This document shows, one piece after another, positions 46,840 through 55,822 of a stretch of DNA of 64,000 nucleotides. This DNA comes from Bacteroidaceae bacterium (lineage in GTDB: Bacteria > Bacteroidota > Bacteroidia > Bacteroidales > Bacteroidaceae). A program made the position numbers and the translations under genes. Position 1 is the first letter of the stretch. The number at the start of each line of letters is the position of its first letter. The stretch lies in assembly GCA_017617235.1 (NCBI GenBank), contig JAFZWQ010000008.1, positions 1 through 64,000 on the forward strand, read 5' to 3'. The notes under the pieces were generated by a model. It was given only the letters and a program-made list of their open reading frames with translations. It was not told the DNA's origin and did not search any database.

Positions 46840-47571
46840 ATGAAGACGGAACATGTAGGGTGTGCGAAGCGGGCTGTTGTCATAGGTGCTTCGTCAGGCA
46901 TCGGCAGGGAGGTTGCCCGCCTGTTGCTGGAGGAGGGTTGGACGCTGGGTGTTGCTGCCCGCAGGGTGGATTTATTGGAATCCATAGGTGCCGCTGCCAC
47001 AGCTGGGATAGATGTGACGCAGGAGGATGCTGCGGAGCAGTTGCGCAGTCTGATAGACAGGTTGGGGGGTATGGATTTGTTCTTCTATGCATCGGGTATT
47101 GGCAAGCAGAACCGTGAGCTGCACGAGGATATTGAGCTGGCCACGATGCAGACGAATGCTGTGGGGTTCACCCGCATGATAGGCGAGGCTTACCGCTATT
47201 TTGCTGAACGGGGTGAGGGGCACATTGCTGCCATCACATCGATAGCCGGAACCATGGGTTTGGGGCCTGCTCCTGCCTATTCTGCCACGAAAGCCATGCA
47301 GAACGTCTATCTGCAGTCGCTGGAACAGCAGGCAAATGCCCGTGGGTTGAGGATTCGTTTTACAGACATCCGTCCGGGTTTTGTGGACACAGCCCTGCTG
47401 AGTGGCGATTTCCACTATCCCATGATGCTCAGGCCTGAACGGGTGGCCAGGGAGATAGTGAAAGCCATAAAAGCGAGGAAGCACATCAGGGTGATAGACT
47501 GGCGCTATCGCCTGCTGACGGCCCTGTGGCGCAGGATTCCCAATTGCATCTGGCGAAAAATTAAATTGTAG
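46840..47571 (+). CDS. Short-chain dehydrogenase/reductase
   Basis: The protein has 243 residues with the classical SDR plan: the cofactor motif in AVVIGASSGIGREVARLL (TGxxxGxG type), NAG-like YASGIGKQN, active-site Ser in ITSIAGT, and YxxxK as YSATKAMQN. ADIRPG-like TDIRPGFVDTAL follows. It should reduce or oxidise a small substrate with NAD(P); the C-terminal RIPNCIWRKIKL suggests a membrane-associated tail. The ATG at 46840 gives the standard N-terminus; an ATG at 46804 lies within the likely promoter (TATTTTTG at 46808-46815). It converges on the DUF4294 gene five bases away. Confidence 0.88.
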   Translation: MKTEHVGCAKRAVVIGASSGIGREVARLLLEEGWTLGVAARRVDLLESIGAAATAGIDVTQEDAAEQLRSLIDRLGGMDLFFYASGIGKQNRELHEDIELATMQTNAVGFTRMIGEAYRYFAERGEGHIAAITSIAGTMGLGPAPAYSATKAMQNVYLQSLEQQANARGLRIRFTDIRPGFVDTALLSGDFHYPMMLRPERVAREIVKAIKARKHIRVIDWRYRLLTALWRRIPNCIWRKIKL

Positions 47572-47576
47572 GGGGA

Positions 47577-48215
47577 TTACAGCACACCTGCCTCGACCTG
47601 GCGCACAACACGTTCTGTGAGTTTGTCGTCGCCCTCTGGGTCGTATTCCTTCTTCAGGCTGGCTTTGAAGGTCCAGGCGAATATCTGGTAGAAGGCAGCC
47701 CGTGCAGGTCCCATAAAGGCTTTAATTACCTCGTAACCCGACTGGTTGCACTCGCGGTCTATGAGTTTGATGAGCAGCTTGCCCTGTGAATAGGTCAGCT
47801 TCTTCATCTCAGGCTTGTAAGTCTTCATGATGTCCTTCTCCACCTGTTTGATGTGCTCGCTCTTTGCCTTCTTGTCAGGCAGTTTTTCCAGCACCTCGTA
47901 GGTTTCCTTGATGAGGACATTCACCTCCTGAGCCAATGGCAAGACGCGCTTTACGTTGTAAACCAGACGGTTGTACTGCAACTGCTGTTTGCGGCTCTTG
48001 AAACGCAGGGGCTTGTAGATGGGCAGTTCGGGCATGAGGATGGTCCAGATGGTGTCGCCATCGTAGATATAGTCCTTTCCGGCCCAGTACCAGGTTTGTC
48101 TGCGGGCACTCTTGAACTCCTCGCCCTTGAAGTCCTGGATTTCCAGACCCTCGTCCTCCACATTCTGCGCCACACACAGGGTGGGAAGGAGCAGCAGTAA
48201 TATGATAATGCGCAT
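47577..48215 (-). CDS. DUF4294 protein
   Basis: The protein has 212 residues with a signal peptide (MRIIILLLLLPTLCVAQ). The body has the family pattern: DTIWTILMPELPIYKPLRFK, QYNRLVYNVKRVLPLAQEVN, SQGKLLIKLIDRECNQSGYE and MGPARAAFYQIFAWTFKASL. It is a Bacteroidetes periplasmic family with no defined function. The start at 48215 puts the signal peptide first. A minus-strand TATCTTTG box at 48234-48227 could be its -7 element. Confidence 0.85.
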   Translation of the reverse strand: MRIIILLLLLPTLCVAQNVEDEGLEIQDFKGEEFKSARRQTWYWAGKDYIYDGDTIWTILMPELPIYKPLRFKSRKQQLQYNRLVYNVKRVLPLAQEVNVLIKETYEVLEKLPDKKAKSEHIKQVEKDIMKTYKPEMKKLTYSQGKLLIKLIDRECNQSGYEVIKAFMGPARAAFYQIFAWTFKASLKKEYDPEGDDKLTERVVRQVEAGVL

Positions 48216-48302
48216 CTTCACGGCAGCAAAGATACGCATTATTTTTATTATGGGGTAATGATGAAAAATCTTTTAAGAAAGATTAAATATCAGCAACATT
48301 TA

Positions 48303-49250
48303 TTATACAAGATGACGGATGATATCCTCGCGATTGCCAGGCAGATAGTCGATGACGGGGATTTCAATCATCGTGTAGCAACCGGGCTGCTGCTTCATGC
48401 TGGCACGAGCCACGTTCACCAGCACCTGTGCCGTCAGGGCAGGGTTGTTAATCTTCATGTTGAACTCGAACAGCTGGTTGTGGGTCTGTCCGCTGACACC
48501 CTTGCGCACCAAGTTCACACCATGACCAACATCGTTCAGGGCATCCACGCTGTCCACCTGGAACACGTGGGTCTCGTCGTTGGCAAAGTAGGGGTCGGCC
48601 TTGATGGCAGCAGTAACCTCGTCCAGATTAGCACCTTCCTCCAGCTCTACATACACCATGCGGCGATGTATGCCCTGGCCCACGGGAATGGTCATCGAGA
48701 GAGCATCCTTGACACCAGCCTTGGAGCGTACACATACGCTGTGACCCATCGAGCGGCCAGGTCCGAAATTGGTGTAGCTGATGCCCTTGGGAGCCAGACT
48801 CTCCATCAGCGTGCGCACAACACTGTCGCTTCCTGGGTCCCAACCGGCAGAAATGATGCTGACGGCATTGCCTGCCTTTGCTGCCTTATCGAGCGAGCGG
48901 CGCAGGTCCACAATCTTGGTGTGGATGTCAAATGAATCAACGGTGTTAATGCCCTTTGCCAGATACTGGAGCGCATATTCCTCGACACTGCGGGTGGGAG
49001 TAGCCAGAATTGCCACATCCACCTTGCCCAGCTCGTCGATGTCCTTCACCACCTTGAAGCCTTCCAGCTCCTTGGGCAGATTCTCTGCACCCTTGCGACG
49101 TACAACGCCTGCAATCTCCATATCAGGAGCTTCCAACAATGCCTGAAGGGCGTACTTTCCAATATTGCCATATCCCACGATGGCCACGCGAATCGCGGCC
49201 CCATTCCCTTGCCCTTCCCGAGGGAAGGGAGTAATTACTTTTGCTTCCAT
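48303..49250 (-). CDS. ddh: meso-Diaminopimelate dehydrogenase
   Basis: The protein has 315 residues. It makes meso-diaminopimelate from tetrahydrodipicolinate with NADPH and ammonia, for lysine and peptidoglycan. The dinucleotide motif is RVAIVGYGNIGKYAL at about 21-35. SAGWDPGSDSVVRTLMESLA and SYTNFGPGRSMGHSV carry the substrate site, and FEFNMKINNPALTAQVLVN follows. The N-terminus is unusual: MEAKVITPFPREGQGNGAA precedes the family start. It is partly encoded by a palindromic repeat at 49212-49229, so the protein has about 15 extra residues. Either this ATG at 49250 is used, or translation starts at an internal GTG near the Rossmann strand. Confidence 0.93.
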   Translation of the reverse strand: MEAKVITPFPREGQGNGAAIRVAIVGYGNIGKYALQALLEAPDMEIAGVVRRKGAENLPKELEGFKVVKDIDELGKVDVAILATPTRSVEEYALQYLAKGINTVDSFDIHTKIVDLRRSLDKAAKAGNAVSIISAGWDPGSDSVVRTLMESLAPKGISYTNFGPGRSMGHSVCVRSKAGVKDALSMTIPVGQGIHRRMVYVELEEGANLDEVTAAIKADPYFANDETHVFQVDSVDALNDVGHGVNLVRKGVSGQTHNQLFEFNMKINNPALTAQVLVNVARASMKQQPGCYTMIEIPVIDYLPGNREDIIRHLV

Positions 49251-49327
49251 AGTTATATACCTTATTTATATTATAATATTACGTTTTTATCTTAGTGTCA
49301 GTATATACGCCCTCCCCGAGGGGAGGG
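49212..49327. repeat. Two copies of a palindromic repeat (49212-49229 and 49310-49327)
   Basis: Each is an 8-bp stem with GA at its centre: CCCTTCCC-GA-GGGAAGGG and CCCTCCCC-GA-GGGGAGGG. One lies in the first codons of ddh, the other in the gap before pepC. Their shared form suggests a dispersed intergenic repeat family. Confidence 0.8.
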
Positions 49328-49343
49328 ATTGGGGTAGGGGCTT

Positions 49344-50738
49344 TCAATCTTCCATCTGGAACATCGGGTCCCAGGCAGGCAGGCGAACGGGCTTCTGCTT
49401 CAGCATGTCCAGTACCGACTGGGGGCAGTATTTGCGGTTCACCACCACACGGAACATGTACTCGCGGAACCACTCGTCTGTCATAATCATGTGACCCTGG
49501 AAACCACTCTTCTCGCCCCACGAGTTCTCCACCTTCCATTTGGTGGGACGACCGTCCTTGTCCAAGTCAACAGCCACAAGGGTCATGGCATGACTCGAGC
49601 CAGAGTCGCGTGTCTGGATGCGCTGCTTCTTGTTCATGCCAAAGGTGGTGCCAAAGAGGTCGGCATAGTTGAAGTTCTTCAGGTCGAGCAGGCCTGTCTG
49701 GCGATCCAGCTGCTTGCCCACATCGCACGAGAAGTACATGGGCACACTGTCCTTGAGCGAGGCAATGGCTATGGGTGCCAGATCCTCGATGTCCAGGTTC
49801 ACATACAGCCAGTTGTGTCCATCATAGACGTGACGGTCCATGTCAATCTCATATACCTTATTATATGGGCGGCTGGGGTCGTTCATCAACATCACATAGT
49901 CTGCGTTCAGGTCTTCCTCTGGGGCACAAACTTCCTTGTAGAACGACAGGGGAGTGTATTGCTTGGGTTCGCTCAGGTACTTGCCATTCTTGTCTTTCGG
50001 AGCCCATGTGAACTGCTTGACAGGTTCGCCATAGGCAATTACCAGCATGCGATAGACGGTCTTCATCTCCTGCACCTTGTAGGCCTCGAGCTGTTTGACG
50101 GAGGCACCTGCCTCACTCTTCTCGCGCAGGTTGATGGCTATCTCACGCAACTTGCGGCGCAGATGACTGTCGAACTCGCTGGTGTTGTTGGCAATGTAGG
50201 TTTCCGGCATCACGTCCTTGGGCACTAGTCCATACTTCGTTACCAGGTCGGCAACACCTGTATAGGTTCCTCCATCGCTCAGGGGATTGCCCATCAGCCA
50301 CTGCACCTGCTGGGAATCGATGGCTTCCTTGCGGGTGTCTATAATGCCCTGCAGGAACAGGTTAGCCTTCTCCAGTTGGTCGTAGAAAAAGAGGTAAACG
50401 TGACTGAAAATGAAGTTTTCTATCTTCAGGTTCTTCATGGCACGCTGGCGCAGGACATTGGTGCCTGTGAACAACCAGCAACGACCAGAGCTCTGCTGGT
50501 CTGTGATGCCTGTGTTCTTTACCTCCACAGAAAACCACGTATCTTTGGCTTGGGGGTTGTTTTGCTGCAACGTCATCTTGCTGATGGTGCTCGACTGGAT
50601 GGCATTGCGCAATGCACGTTCGGCAGGTGTAGCCTCTGCCTGGTTCTCCAATTGCTTCAAGACTTCGGGGGTGATGGCTTGCTGAGCCATTGCAAAACTG
50701 CAGCAAAAAAGGCCGAAAATAAATGTTTTTCCTTTCAT
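49344..50738 (-). CDS. Exported C1 cysteine peptidase (bleomycin hydrolase/PepC type)
   Basis: The protein has 464 residues. The papain-like triad is complete: Cys in SSGRCWLFTGTNVLR, His in SSHAMTLVAVD and Asn in VENSWGEKSG. The C-terminus FQMED follows the conserved RVVVNRKY block. Bleomycin hydrolase enzymes act as aminopeptidases. This one carries a signal peptide (MKGKTFIFGLFCCSFAMAQ), so it should work in the periplasm or outside, unlike the cytosolic PepC of lactobacilli. The start at 50738 was chosen for that signal; 50759 is an alternative. The stop codon lies in a heptamer repeat (GATTGAA). Confidence 0.9.
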   Translation of the reverse strand: MKGKTFIFGLFCCSFAMAQQAITPEVLKQLENQAEATPAERALRNAIQSSTISKMTLQQNNPQAKDTWFSVEVKNTGITDQQSSGRCWLFTGTNVLRQRAMKNLKIENFIFSHVYLFFYDQLEKANLFLQGIIDTRKEAIDSQQVQWLMGNPLSDGGTYTGVADLVTKYGLVPKDVMPETYIANNTSEFDSHLRRKLREIAINLREKSEAGASVKQLEAYKVQEMKTVYRMLVIAYGEPVKQFTWAPKDKNGKYLSEPKQYTPLSFYKEVCAPEEDLNADYVMLMNDPSRPYNKVYEIDMDRHVYDGHNWLYVNLDIEDLAPIAIASLKDSVPMYFSCDVGKQLDRQTGLLDLKNFNYADLFGTTFGMNKKQRIQTRDSGSSHAMTLVAVDLDKDGRPTKWKVENSWGEKSGFQGHMIMTDEWFREYMFRVVVNRKYCPQSVLDMLKQKPVRLPAWDPMFQMED

Positions 50739-50831
50739 ATTGTCATTATTTGTCTGCAAAGTTAATACATTTTGCCAACATACTTATCAAAATGAAAGAT
50801 AAATATGCCCTTTATACCCTAATTTCCTCAA

Positions 50832-51524
50832 TTATGAGTATATTTTGCCGAAAAGGGAATGGAAATTCTGGTGCATTTGGGTAACGAGCTGTTCGAGGGA
50901 CAGCTGACGGAGTTGGGCCACTTGGGCATAGAGTTCACTTATGGGAACTTGGGTTTCCTCGTCGGTTTCCAGCAGTAGGCGTTCCATGGGGCAAGCCAGC
51001 AGGGCTGCTTCGTTGAAATGGAATCCGAAACTGAAGTAGAAGTTGTGGGGCAGTAATTGCTGGAGTTGCTGGGCGTTTCCACGATACCCGTGCCAAATCC
51101 ATGGTTGACGGGCCTTGAGTTCACGACGTATGTGCAGCACATCGTCTATGGCTCGGACACAATGCAGGAAAAGGGGTTTCTGGAGTTGCTCGCTCAGTTC
51201 TACCTCCTCGCGAAACACCTGCAGCTGCAAGTCGTATGGGGTAGAGCACACTTTATCAAGTCCACTTTCGCCAACGGCTAATAGAGAATGAGAGAATGAG
51301 TAATCGCGAAGCGCTTGCGTAGAGAAACGGAGCAAGAAATTGAGAGAATGAGAAATGTCTTCTTCCCCTTGGGCATGATCTGATAGGAGTCTCCAGGGAT
51401 GACGACCACGGGTGTCTGTGCCATCCTGAATCACACGTTCGCCCCTCAGCGAGGGATGATGTGCGTGAAAATCAATATAATTTTCAATTTTCAATCTTCT
51501 AATCGACGAAGTCGCTTGATTCAT
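50832..51524 (-). CDS. TatD-family metal-dependent hydrolase
   Basis: The protein has 230 residues. Metal-binding pieces of the TatD family are visible: YIDFHAHHP at the start, AVGESGLDK, PLFLHCVRA and LLLETDEE with its Asp. The family has 3'-5' exonuclease or D-aminoacyl-tRNA-type activity. Residues about 56-81 (DISHSLNFLL to FSHSLL) fall in a stretch encoded by AGAGAATGAG repeats, and the first codons (RLKIENY) by GAAAATT heptamers, so repeats have lengthened two loops. The ATG at 51524 is the first in frame. It follows yidD by 10 bases. Confidence 0.85.
   Translation of the reverse strand: MNQATSSIRRLKIENYIDFHAHHPSLRGERVIQDGTDTRGRHPWRLLSDHAQGEEDISHSLNFLLRFSTQALRDYSFSHSLLAVGESGLDKVCSTPYDLQLQVFREEVELSEQLQKPLFLHCVRAIDDVLHIRRELKARQPWIWHGYRGNAQQLQQLLPHNFYFSFGFHFNEAALLACPMERLLLETDEETQVPISELYAQVAQLRQLSLEQLVTQMHQNFHSLFGKIYS
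51283..51353. repeat. AGAGAATGAG repeats inside tatD
   Basis: AGAGAATGAG occurs twice or more in 51283-51300 and again at about 51342-51353 as TGAGAGAATGAG, with an unrelated spacer between. The repeats remain in the tatD frame. Confidence 0.65.
51479..51499. repeat. Three heptamers at the start of tatD
   Basis: AATTTTC, AATTTTC and AATCTTC are three consecutive 7-base units (21 bases, frame kept) that encode RLKIENY at the tatD N-terminus. They are the complementary form of the units in trmH and between metK and the LOG gene. Confidence 0.75.
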
Positions 51525-51534
51525 TCAAGAATCT

Positions 51535-51777
51535 TCAAGGAACCGGATCATAGCCACTACCACCCCAAGGATGGCAACGCAGGATGCGACGAATGGCCAG
51601 ATAGAGTCCGCGGATGGGACCATGTTTTTGGATAGCCTCTACAGCATACTGGCTACAGGTGGGAGTGAAACGGCACACAGGGGGTGACAGCGGAGATATG
51701 AAGCGCTGGTAGAAACGGATGGGAGCAATAAGCAAACTGCCTACTGTCTTACTGATGAAAGAGACGATGTTTCTCAT
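51535..51777 (-). CDS. yidD: Membrane protein insertion efficiency factor
   Basis: The protein has 80 residues with the family pattern: [23 protein letters not shown], then [18 protein letters not shown] and [13 protein letters not shown]. It helps YidC-dependent membrane insertion. Its start overlaps the stop of rnpA by four bases (ATGA), which couples their translation. Confidence 0.95.
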   Translation of the reverse strand: MRNIVSFISKTVGSLLIAPIRFYQRFISPLSPPVCRFTPTCSQYAVEAIQKHGPIRGLYLAIRRILRCHPWGGSGYDPVP

Positions 51778-52163
51778 GCTTCTAAATTTTCACTGATGCG
51801 CTGGAGCAAGTTCTTGACACGTGACTCGATAGTGCAGAAATCGCTGAGTTCATCGCTTATCCAGATGAAGGCCAGGTCCAGACTCTTGCCCTGCATGGAA
51901 GGAGCATCGAGCAGAATCTGTTTGTTGAGCCTATAGGCCTCGCGGATGAGGCGTTTGATGCGATTGCGGTCTACAGCATGTTTGAAGTGACGCTTGGAAA
52001 CGGTAATGAGGAGCTGCGTGGGCTGCTCCTCATCCTTTTTCCTGAAAACCACTCGCAGGGGATAGGCTGAAATGGCCCGGCTACCTGCAAACAGTGTTTC
52101 TATTCGTTTTTTGCTACACAGTCGCTCGGCTTTCCTGAAAGTGTGCCGCGACTGGTTTGTCAT
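51774..52163 (-). CDS. rnpA: Ribonuclease P protein component
   Basis: The protein has 129 residues: [37 protein letters not shown] (the RNR signature) and the C-terminal helix LLQRISENL. It binds RNase P RNA for tRNA 5' maturation. Start and stop overlap its neighbours by four bases each (hemD upstream, yidD downstream), giving a compact operon. rpmH is not here. Confidence 0.96.
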   Translation of the reverse strand: MTNQSRHTFRKAERLCSKKRIETLFAGSRAISAYPLRVVFRKKDEEQPTQLLITVSKRHFKHAVDRNRIKRLIREAYRLNKQILLDAPSMQGKSLDLAFIWISDELSDFCTIESRVKNLLQRISENLEA

Positions 52164-52903
52164 CCCTGGTTCTCCTTAATATAGTCGGCCAAGGCACTGG
52201 TGATGCTGGCGTATTTGGGGGTGGGAGCTTCCAGCTGGATGGTCAGACCTGCATCCTTGGCTGCCTGTGCCGTGTGTACGCCAAAGGTGCCAATTGCCAT
52301 CTTGTCCTGCTTGAAGTTGGGGAAGTTCTTCATCAGGGCATTGATGCCACTGGGGCTGAAGAAGATGAGCATATCATAGTCGAAAGGCTCGTCGTTGGTG
52401 AAATCATTGCTCACCGTGCGGTACATAACGCCTTGGGTGTATTGCAACTTCTTGCTTTCGAGCAGCTCTTCTATCTCGGTGCTGTGTACATCGCTTGTAG
52501 GCACAAAGTATTTCTCATTCTTGTGCTTTACCATCGTGGGCAACAAGTCGTTGATTTTTCCTGTCGTACCAAAGAATACCTTGCGCTTGCGGTATTGTAC
52601 ATACTTCTGGATATAGAGTGCCACGGTTTCCGTGATGCAGAAGTATTTCATGTCTTCGGGAATAATGACACGCATCTCCTTGCAAAGATTGAAGAAGTGG
52701 TCGATGGCGTGACGGGAAGTGAAGATGATGGCCGTATGGTCCAGGATGTTGATTTTCTGAGCGCGGAATTCGCGAGGGGTCAGGCTTTCCACTTTAATAA
52801 AGGGGCGGAAAACAATCTCTACGCCATATTTCCTCTCAATGTCAAAGTAGGGCGACTTGTCAGAGGATGGCTTTGGCTGCGATACCAGAATCTTCTTTAC
52901 CAT
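52160..52903 (-). CDS. hemD: Uroporphyrinogen-III synthase
   Basis: The protein has 247 residues with the two-domain HemD plan. Recognisable pieces are ILVSQPKP at the N-terminus, IIFTSRHAIDHFF, YFVPTSDVHSTEI and the second-half MLIFFSPSGINALMKNF with IGTFGVHTAQAAKDAGL. It cyclises hydroxymethylbilane in tetrapyrrole synthesis. The family is poorly conserved, so the call relies on these blocks and on its place before rnpA, an order typical of Bacteroidetes. Confidence 0.9.
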   Translation of the reverse strand: MVKKILVSQPKPSSDKSPYFDIERKYGVEIVFRPFIKVESLTPREFRAQKINILDHTAIIFTSRHAIDHFFNLCKEMRVIIPEDMKYFCITETVALYIQKYVQYRKRKVFFGTTGKINDLLPTMVKHKNEKYFVPTSDVHSTEIEELLESKKLQYTQGVMYRTVSNDFTNDEPFDYDMLIFFSPSGINALMKNFPNFKQDKMAIGTFGVHTAQAAKDAGLTIQLEAPTPKYASITSALADYIKENQG

Positions 52904-52919
52904 TATTGTACTAATTGTC

Positions 52920-53762
52920 CTAATATTTTACTACCAAATTTTCGGTAACGATGGCCAGCAACTTCCATAAGGCGAGTAGAGGCATCAATTCCAAGGCGCA
53001 AAGGTACGCAAAAAGATGGAATATGCCATGCTTTTTCGAAAAAAAGATGCTGTAGGCCTTAAAAGAAAGTATAATTTTAAAAATTAGCAGGATAAAAAGG
53101 AAAATCCAGATGGTTTTTGCGAAAGGTAAATGGAAATAGATGAAAGTGAGCAAAAGTGGGAAAAAGTGCAATGCTTCGACAAAAATGAGATAAGAAGCGC
53201 TGTCGTGCCACAATTTTTGTTGAGATTTCGGAAAGAATATCCAATTGATGAAATTGGTGATTATCTGCTTTGTGAAAAGCATGACCATGCAACTTACTAT
53301 ATAGGTGCCCAACAGCCAATGGGGCGACAGCTGGTCCAGGAAGGTGTGGAAACGGTACTGGGCATAGGAAAACATGGCCAGTCCGCCCATGAAGGACATG
53401 ATGAAGATGATGAGTATGCGGGCTTGCACCTCGTATCCTGTTTCTATGGCAAAGAGGCCTGTATGTTCGCGAGGGGCTGCAAAGAAATCCTTGGTTTGTT
53501 GCCTCAGCTGCTTCCGTGTCTTGTTGAAGGCGAAGACCAGAATGGCCATACAGATGATGAGGCTGAAGGATACCACATCGTCGCGCCAAAGTTGATAGGG
53601 CAGGGGCTCTGCACTCTCGCCCCAGGTGCGATAGGGAAGTTCCGTATGTAGCAGGTTGTTATCGGAGAAGTAGCCCGAGTATTGCTTGGGATGGAATCCG
53701 CTCAATGCCGATGTGCTGTCGGCACTCGCTTCCAATGTATCTATAATCAAATCTTCTCCCAA
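52920..53762 (-). CDS. DUF4271 membrane protein
   Basis: The protein has 280 residues. A soluble N-terminus (about 1-60) is followed by five or six membrane segments (SLIICMAILVFAFN, IIFIMSFMGGLAMFSY, LLGTYIVSCMVMLFTK, FFPLLLTFIYFHLPF, TIWIFLFILLIFKIILSF). The family is restricted to Bacteroidetes and conserved next to hemD. Function unknown; it is 16 bases upstream of hemD and probably in the same transcript. Confidence 0.88.
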   Translation of the reverse strand: MGEDLIIDTLEASADSTSALSGFHPKQYSGYFSDNNLLHTELPYRTWGESAEPLPYQLWRDDVVSFSLIICMAILVFAFNKTRKQLRQQTKDFFAAPREHTGLFAIETGYEVQARILIIFIMSFMGGLAMFSYAQYRFHTFLDQLSPHWLLGTYIVSCMVMLFTKQIITNFINWIFFPKSQQKLWHDSASYLIFVEALHFFPLLLTFIYFHLPFAKTIWIFLFILLIFKIILSFKAYSIFFSKKHGIFHLFAYLCALELMPLLALWKLLAIVTENLVVKY

Positions 53763-53780
53763 CTCTCTTACTTCTTACCT

Positions 53781-54368
53781 CTATATCTTGGCAAACCGTC
53801 TTATGCTTTCATCGATGAGAGGCGTTGTGAATACCATGTCGATAGCTTCCTCGGCTGTGGTGGCTACTCGCCAGATGTCGCGATGTGCATCCCGCATGAA
53901 ATTCTCCTGCATGGAGCGTTCCAGGTGTTTGAGCAGATAGTCGTAGTATCCATCAATGTTCATGATGATGATAGGCTTCAGGTAAACCCCCAGTTGTTTC
54001 AGGGTGATGATTTCAAACAGTTCGTCCAAAGTTCCACATCCGCCAGGCAGCACAATGGCTGCGTCCGTCATGTCGTTGATGGTTTGCTTGCGGCTTTCCA
54101 TATCCTGGGTCTCGATGATTTGCGTGAGTCCAGTATGGTGCCAGTTCTGTTCAATCATAAACGAGGGAATGACACCTATCACCTTACCACCTACCTCGAG
54201 GGCAGCATCGCTGGCAGCCTGCATCAGTCCCATGTTGCCAGCACCGTTTACTTGGGTGACGCCTCTGAGTGCTAAGCCGCGTCCCAGTTGGCGAGCCACT
54301 TCGTAATAGATGGGCTTGATTTTGGTGCTCGATGCACAATATACAGCTACGCTCTTTATGTCGTTCAT
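53781..54368 (-). CDS. LOG-family protein (cytokinin riboside 5'-monophosphate phosphoribohydrolase type)
   Basis: The protein has 195 residues. The LOG signature is VLPGGCGTLDELFEI with the preceding VAVYCASS and NGAGNMGLM. These enzymes split nucleoside 5'-monophosphates into base and ribose-5-phosphate; the bacterial role is uncertain. The ATG at 54368 gives the usual start; a frame from 54386 adds residues of heptamer origin. Upstream lies the heptamer array at 54375-54423, then metK. Confidence 0.9.
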   Translation of the reverse strand: MNDIKSVAVYCASSTKIKPIYYEVARQLGRGLALRGVTQVNGAGNMGLMQAASDAALEVGGKVIGVIPSFMIEQNWHHTGLTQIIETQDMESRKQTINDMTDAAIVLPGGCGTLDELFEIITLKQLGVYLKPIIIMNIDGYYDYLLKHLERSMQENFMRDAHRDIWRVATTAEEAIDMVFTTPLIDESIRRFAKI

Positions 54369-54374
54369 GTTGCT

Positions 54375-54423
54375 TTCAATCTTCAACTTTCAATCTTCAA
54401 TTTTCAATCTTCAATCTTCAATC
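54375..54423. repeat. Seven-unit heptamer array at the metK-LOG junction
   Basis: Seven consecutive 7-base units: TTCAATC, TTCAACT, TTCAATC, TTCAATT, TTCAATC, TTCAATC, TTCAATC. The metK stop codon (54411-54413) lies within the array. The unit length is not a multiple of 3, so gain or loss of units would shift the reading frame of the metK tail and alter the leader of the LOG gene. Confidence 0.85.
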
Positions 54424-55673
54424 TTGAAAGCTTCCTTGATGCGTTCTACATAGTCGAGTTTTTCCCAGGTGAAGAGCTCTACTTCCATGGTTTTCGTCTC
54501 ATTGTAGAGTGAGGTGTAGGTCTTCTTCACTACCTGTGGTTCGCGGCCCATGTGTCCGTAGGCAGCTGTCTCCTCATAGATGGGATTGCGCAGTTTCAGT
54601 CGCTGTTCAATGGCATAGGGACGCAGGTCGAACAGTTCGCTGATTTTCTGGGCAATCTCGCCGTCTGTCATTTTGACGTGACTGCGTCCGTAGGTATCCA
54701 CAAAGATGCTTACGGGTTCTGCCACACCAATGGCATAGCTGATTTGTACCAGCATTTCGTCTGCCACACCGGCTGCCACCATGTTTTTGGCAATATGGCG
54801 TGCGGCATAGGCTGCAGAGCGGTCAACCTTAGAAGGGTCTTTGCCAGAGAATGCACCACCACCGTGTGCACCCTTGCCTCCGTAGGTATCCACGATAATC
54901 TTGCGACCCGTCAGTCCTGTGTCACCATGAGGACCTCCAATGACGAACTTACCCGTGGGATTCACGTGATAGGTTATCTCGTCGTTGAAGAGGCTAAGCA
55001 CCTGTGGACTCTTGATGGTTGCTTTCACACGTGGAATAAGGATATTGATGACATCCTCGCGGATTTGCTGCTGCATAGCTTCATCGCTGGCAAATTCATC
55101 GTGCTGGGTGCTGACTACAATAGTGTCGATGCGCTGGGGACGGTTCTGGTCATCGTATTCAATGGTCACCTGACTTTTGGCATCCGGACGCAGGTAGGTC
55201 ATTACCTTGCCTTCGCGACGGATGTCTGCCAATACACGCAGCAACCTATGTGCCAAGTCTAGGCTTAACGGCATGTAGTTCTCTGTTTCGTTGGTGGCAT
55301 AGCCAAACATCATGCCTTGGTCGCCAGCACCTTGATTCTCACGGTCTGCACGATCCACACCACGATTAATGTCATCGCTCTGTTCGTGAATGGCAGAGAG
55401 CACACCACACGAGTTTCCTTCAAACATGTAATCGCTCTTGGTGTATCCAATGCGGTTGATAACTTCGCGGGCAATGCGCTGGAGGTCAACGTATGCCTGA
55501 GATTTCACCTCGCCAGCCATGATGACTTGACCTGTGGTAACGAGTGTTTCGCAAGCTACCTTTGATTCAGGGTCAAATGCCAGCAATTTGTCCAATACGG
55601 CATCGGAAATCTGATCGGCCACCTTATCGGGATGACCCTCGGAAACGGATTCTGAAGTAAATAAATAACCCAT
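54411..55673 (-). CDS. metK: S-adenosylmethionine synthase
   Basis: The protein has 420 residues. It makes SAM from ATP and methionine. Landmarks are [53 protein letters not shown] and [22 protein letters not shown]. It is complete and of family length. The C-terminus IKEAFKIED is followed by a stop inside the heptamer array, so the last few residues are of repeat origin. The ATG at 55673 (MGYLFTSES) is preferred over 55679. I saw no recognisable SAM riboswitch in the upstream 180 bases. Confidence 0.95.
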   Translation of the reverse strand: MGYLFTSESVSEGHPDKVADQISDAVLDKLLAFDPESKVACETLVTTGQVIMAGEVKSQAYVDLQRIAREVINRIGYTKSDYMFEGNSCGVLSAIHEQSDDINRGVDRADRENQGAGDQGMMFGYATNETENYMPLSLDLAHRLLRVLADIRREGKVMTYLRPDAKSQVTIEYDDQNRPQRIDTIVVSTQHDEFASDEAMQQQIREDVINILIPRVKATIKSPQVLSLFNDEITYHVNPTGKFVIGGPHGDTGLTGRKIIVDTYGGKGAHGGGAFSGKDPSKVDRSAAYAARHIAKNMVAAGVADEMLVQISYAIGVAEPVSIFVDTYGRSHVKMTDGEIAQKISELFDLRPYAIEQRLKLRNPIYEETAAYGHMGREPQVVKKTYTSLYNETKTMEVELFTWEKLDYVERIKEAFKIED

Positions 55674-55822
55674 AGTCAATTCTTTATTATATTAATAATT
55701 CACGATGGGAAAGAGTCAGGCTTGGAATGCATGATGAACAGTCCGTTCATCGTTTTAGCATTTTTTATTGTGGTTGCAAGCAGCCCAAATCTGTCCACAT
55801 TCTTTCTTTTATCTTTGCAATA

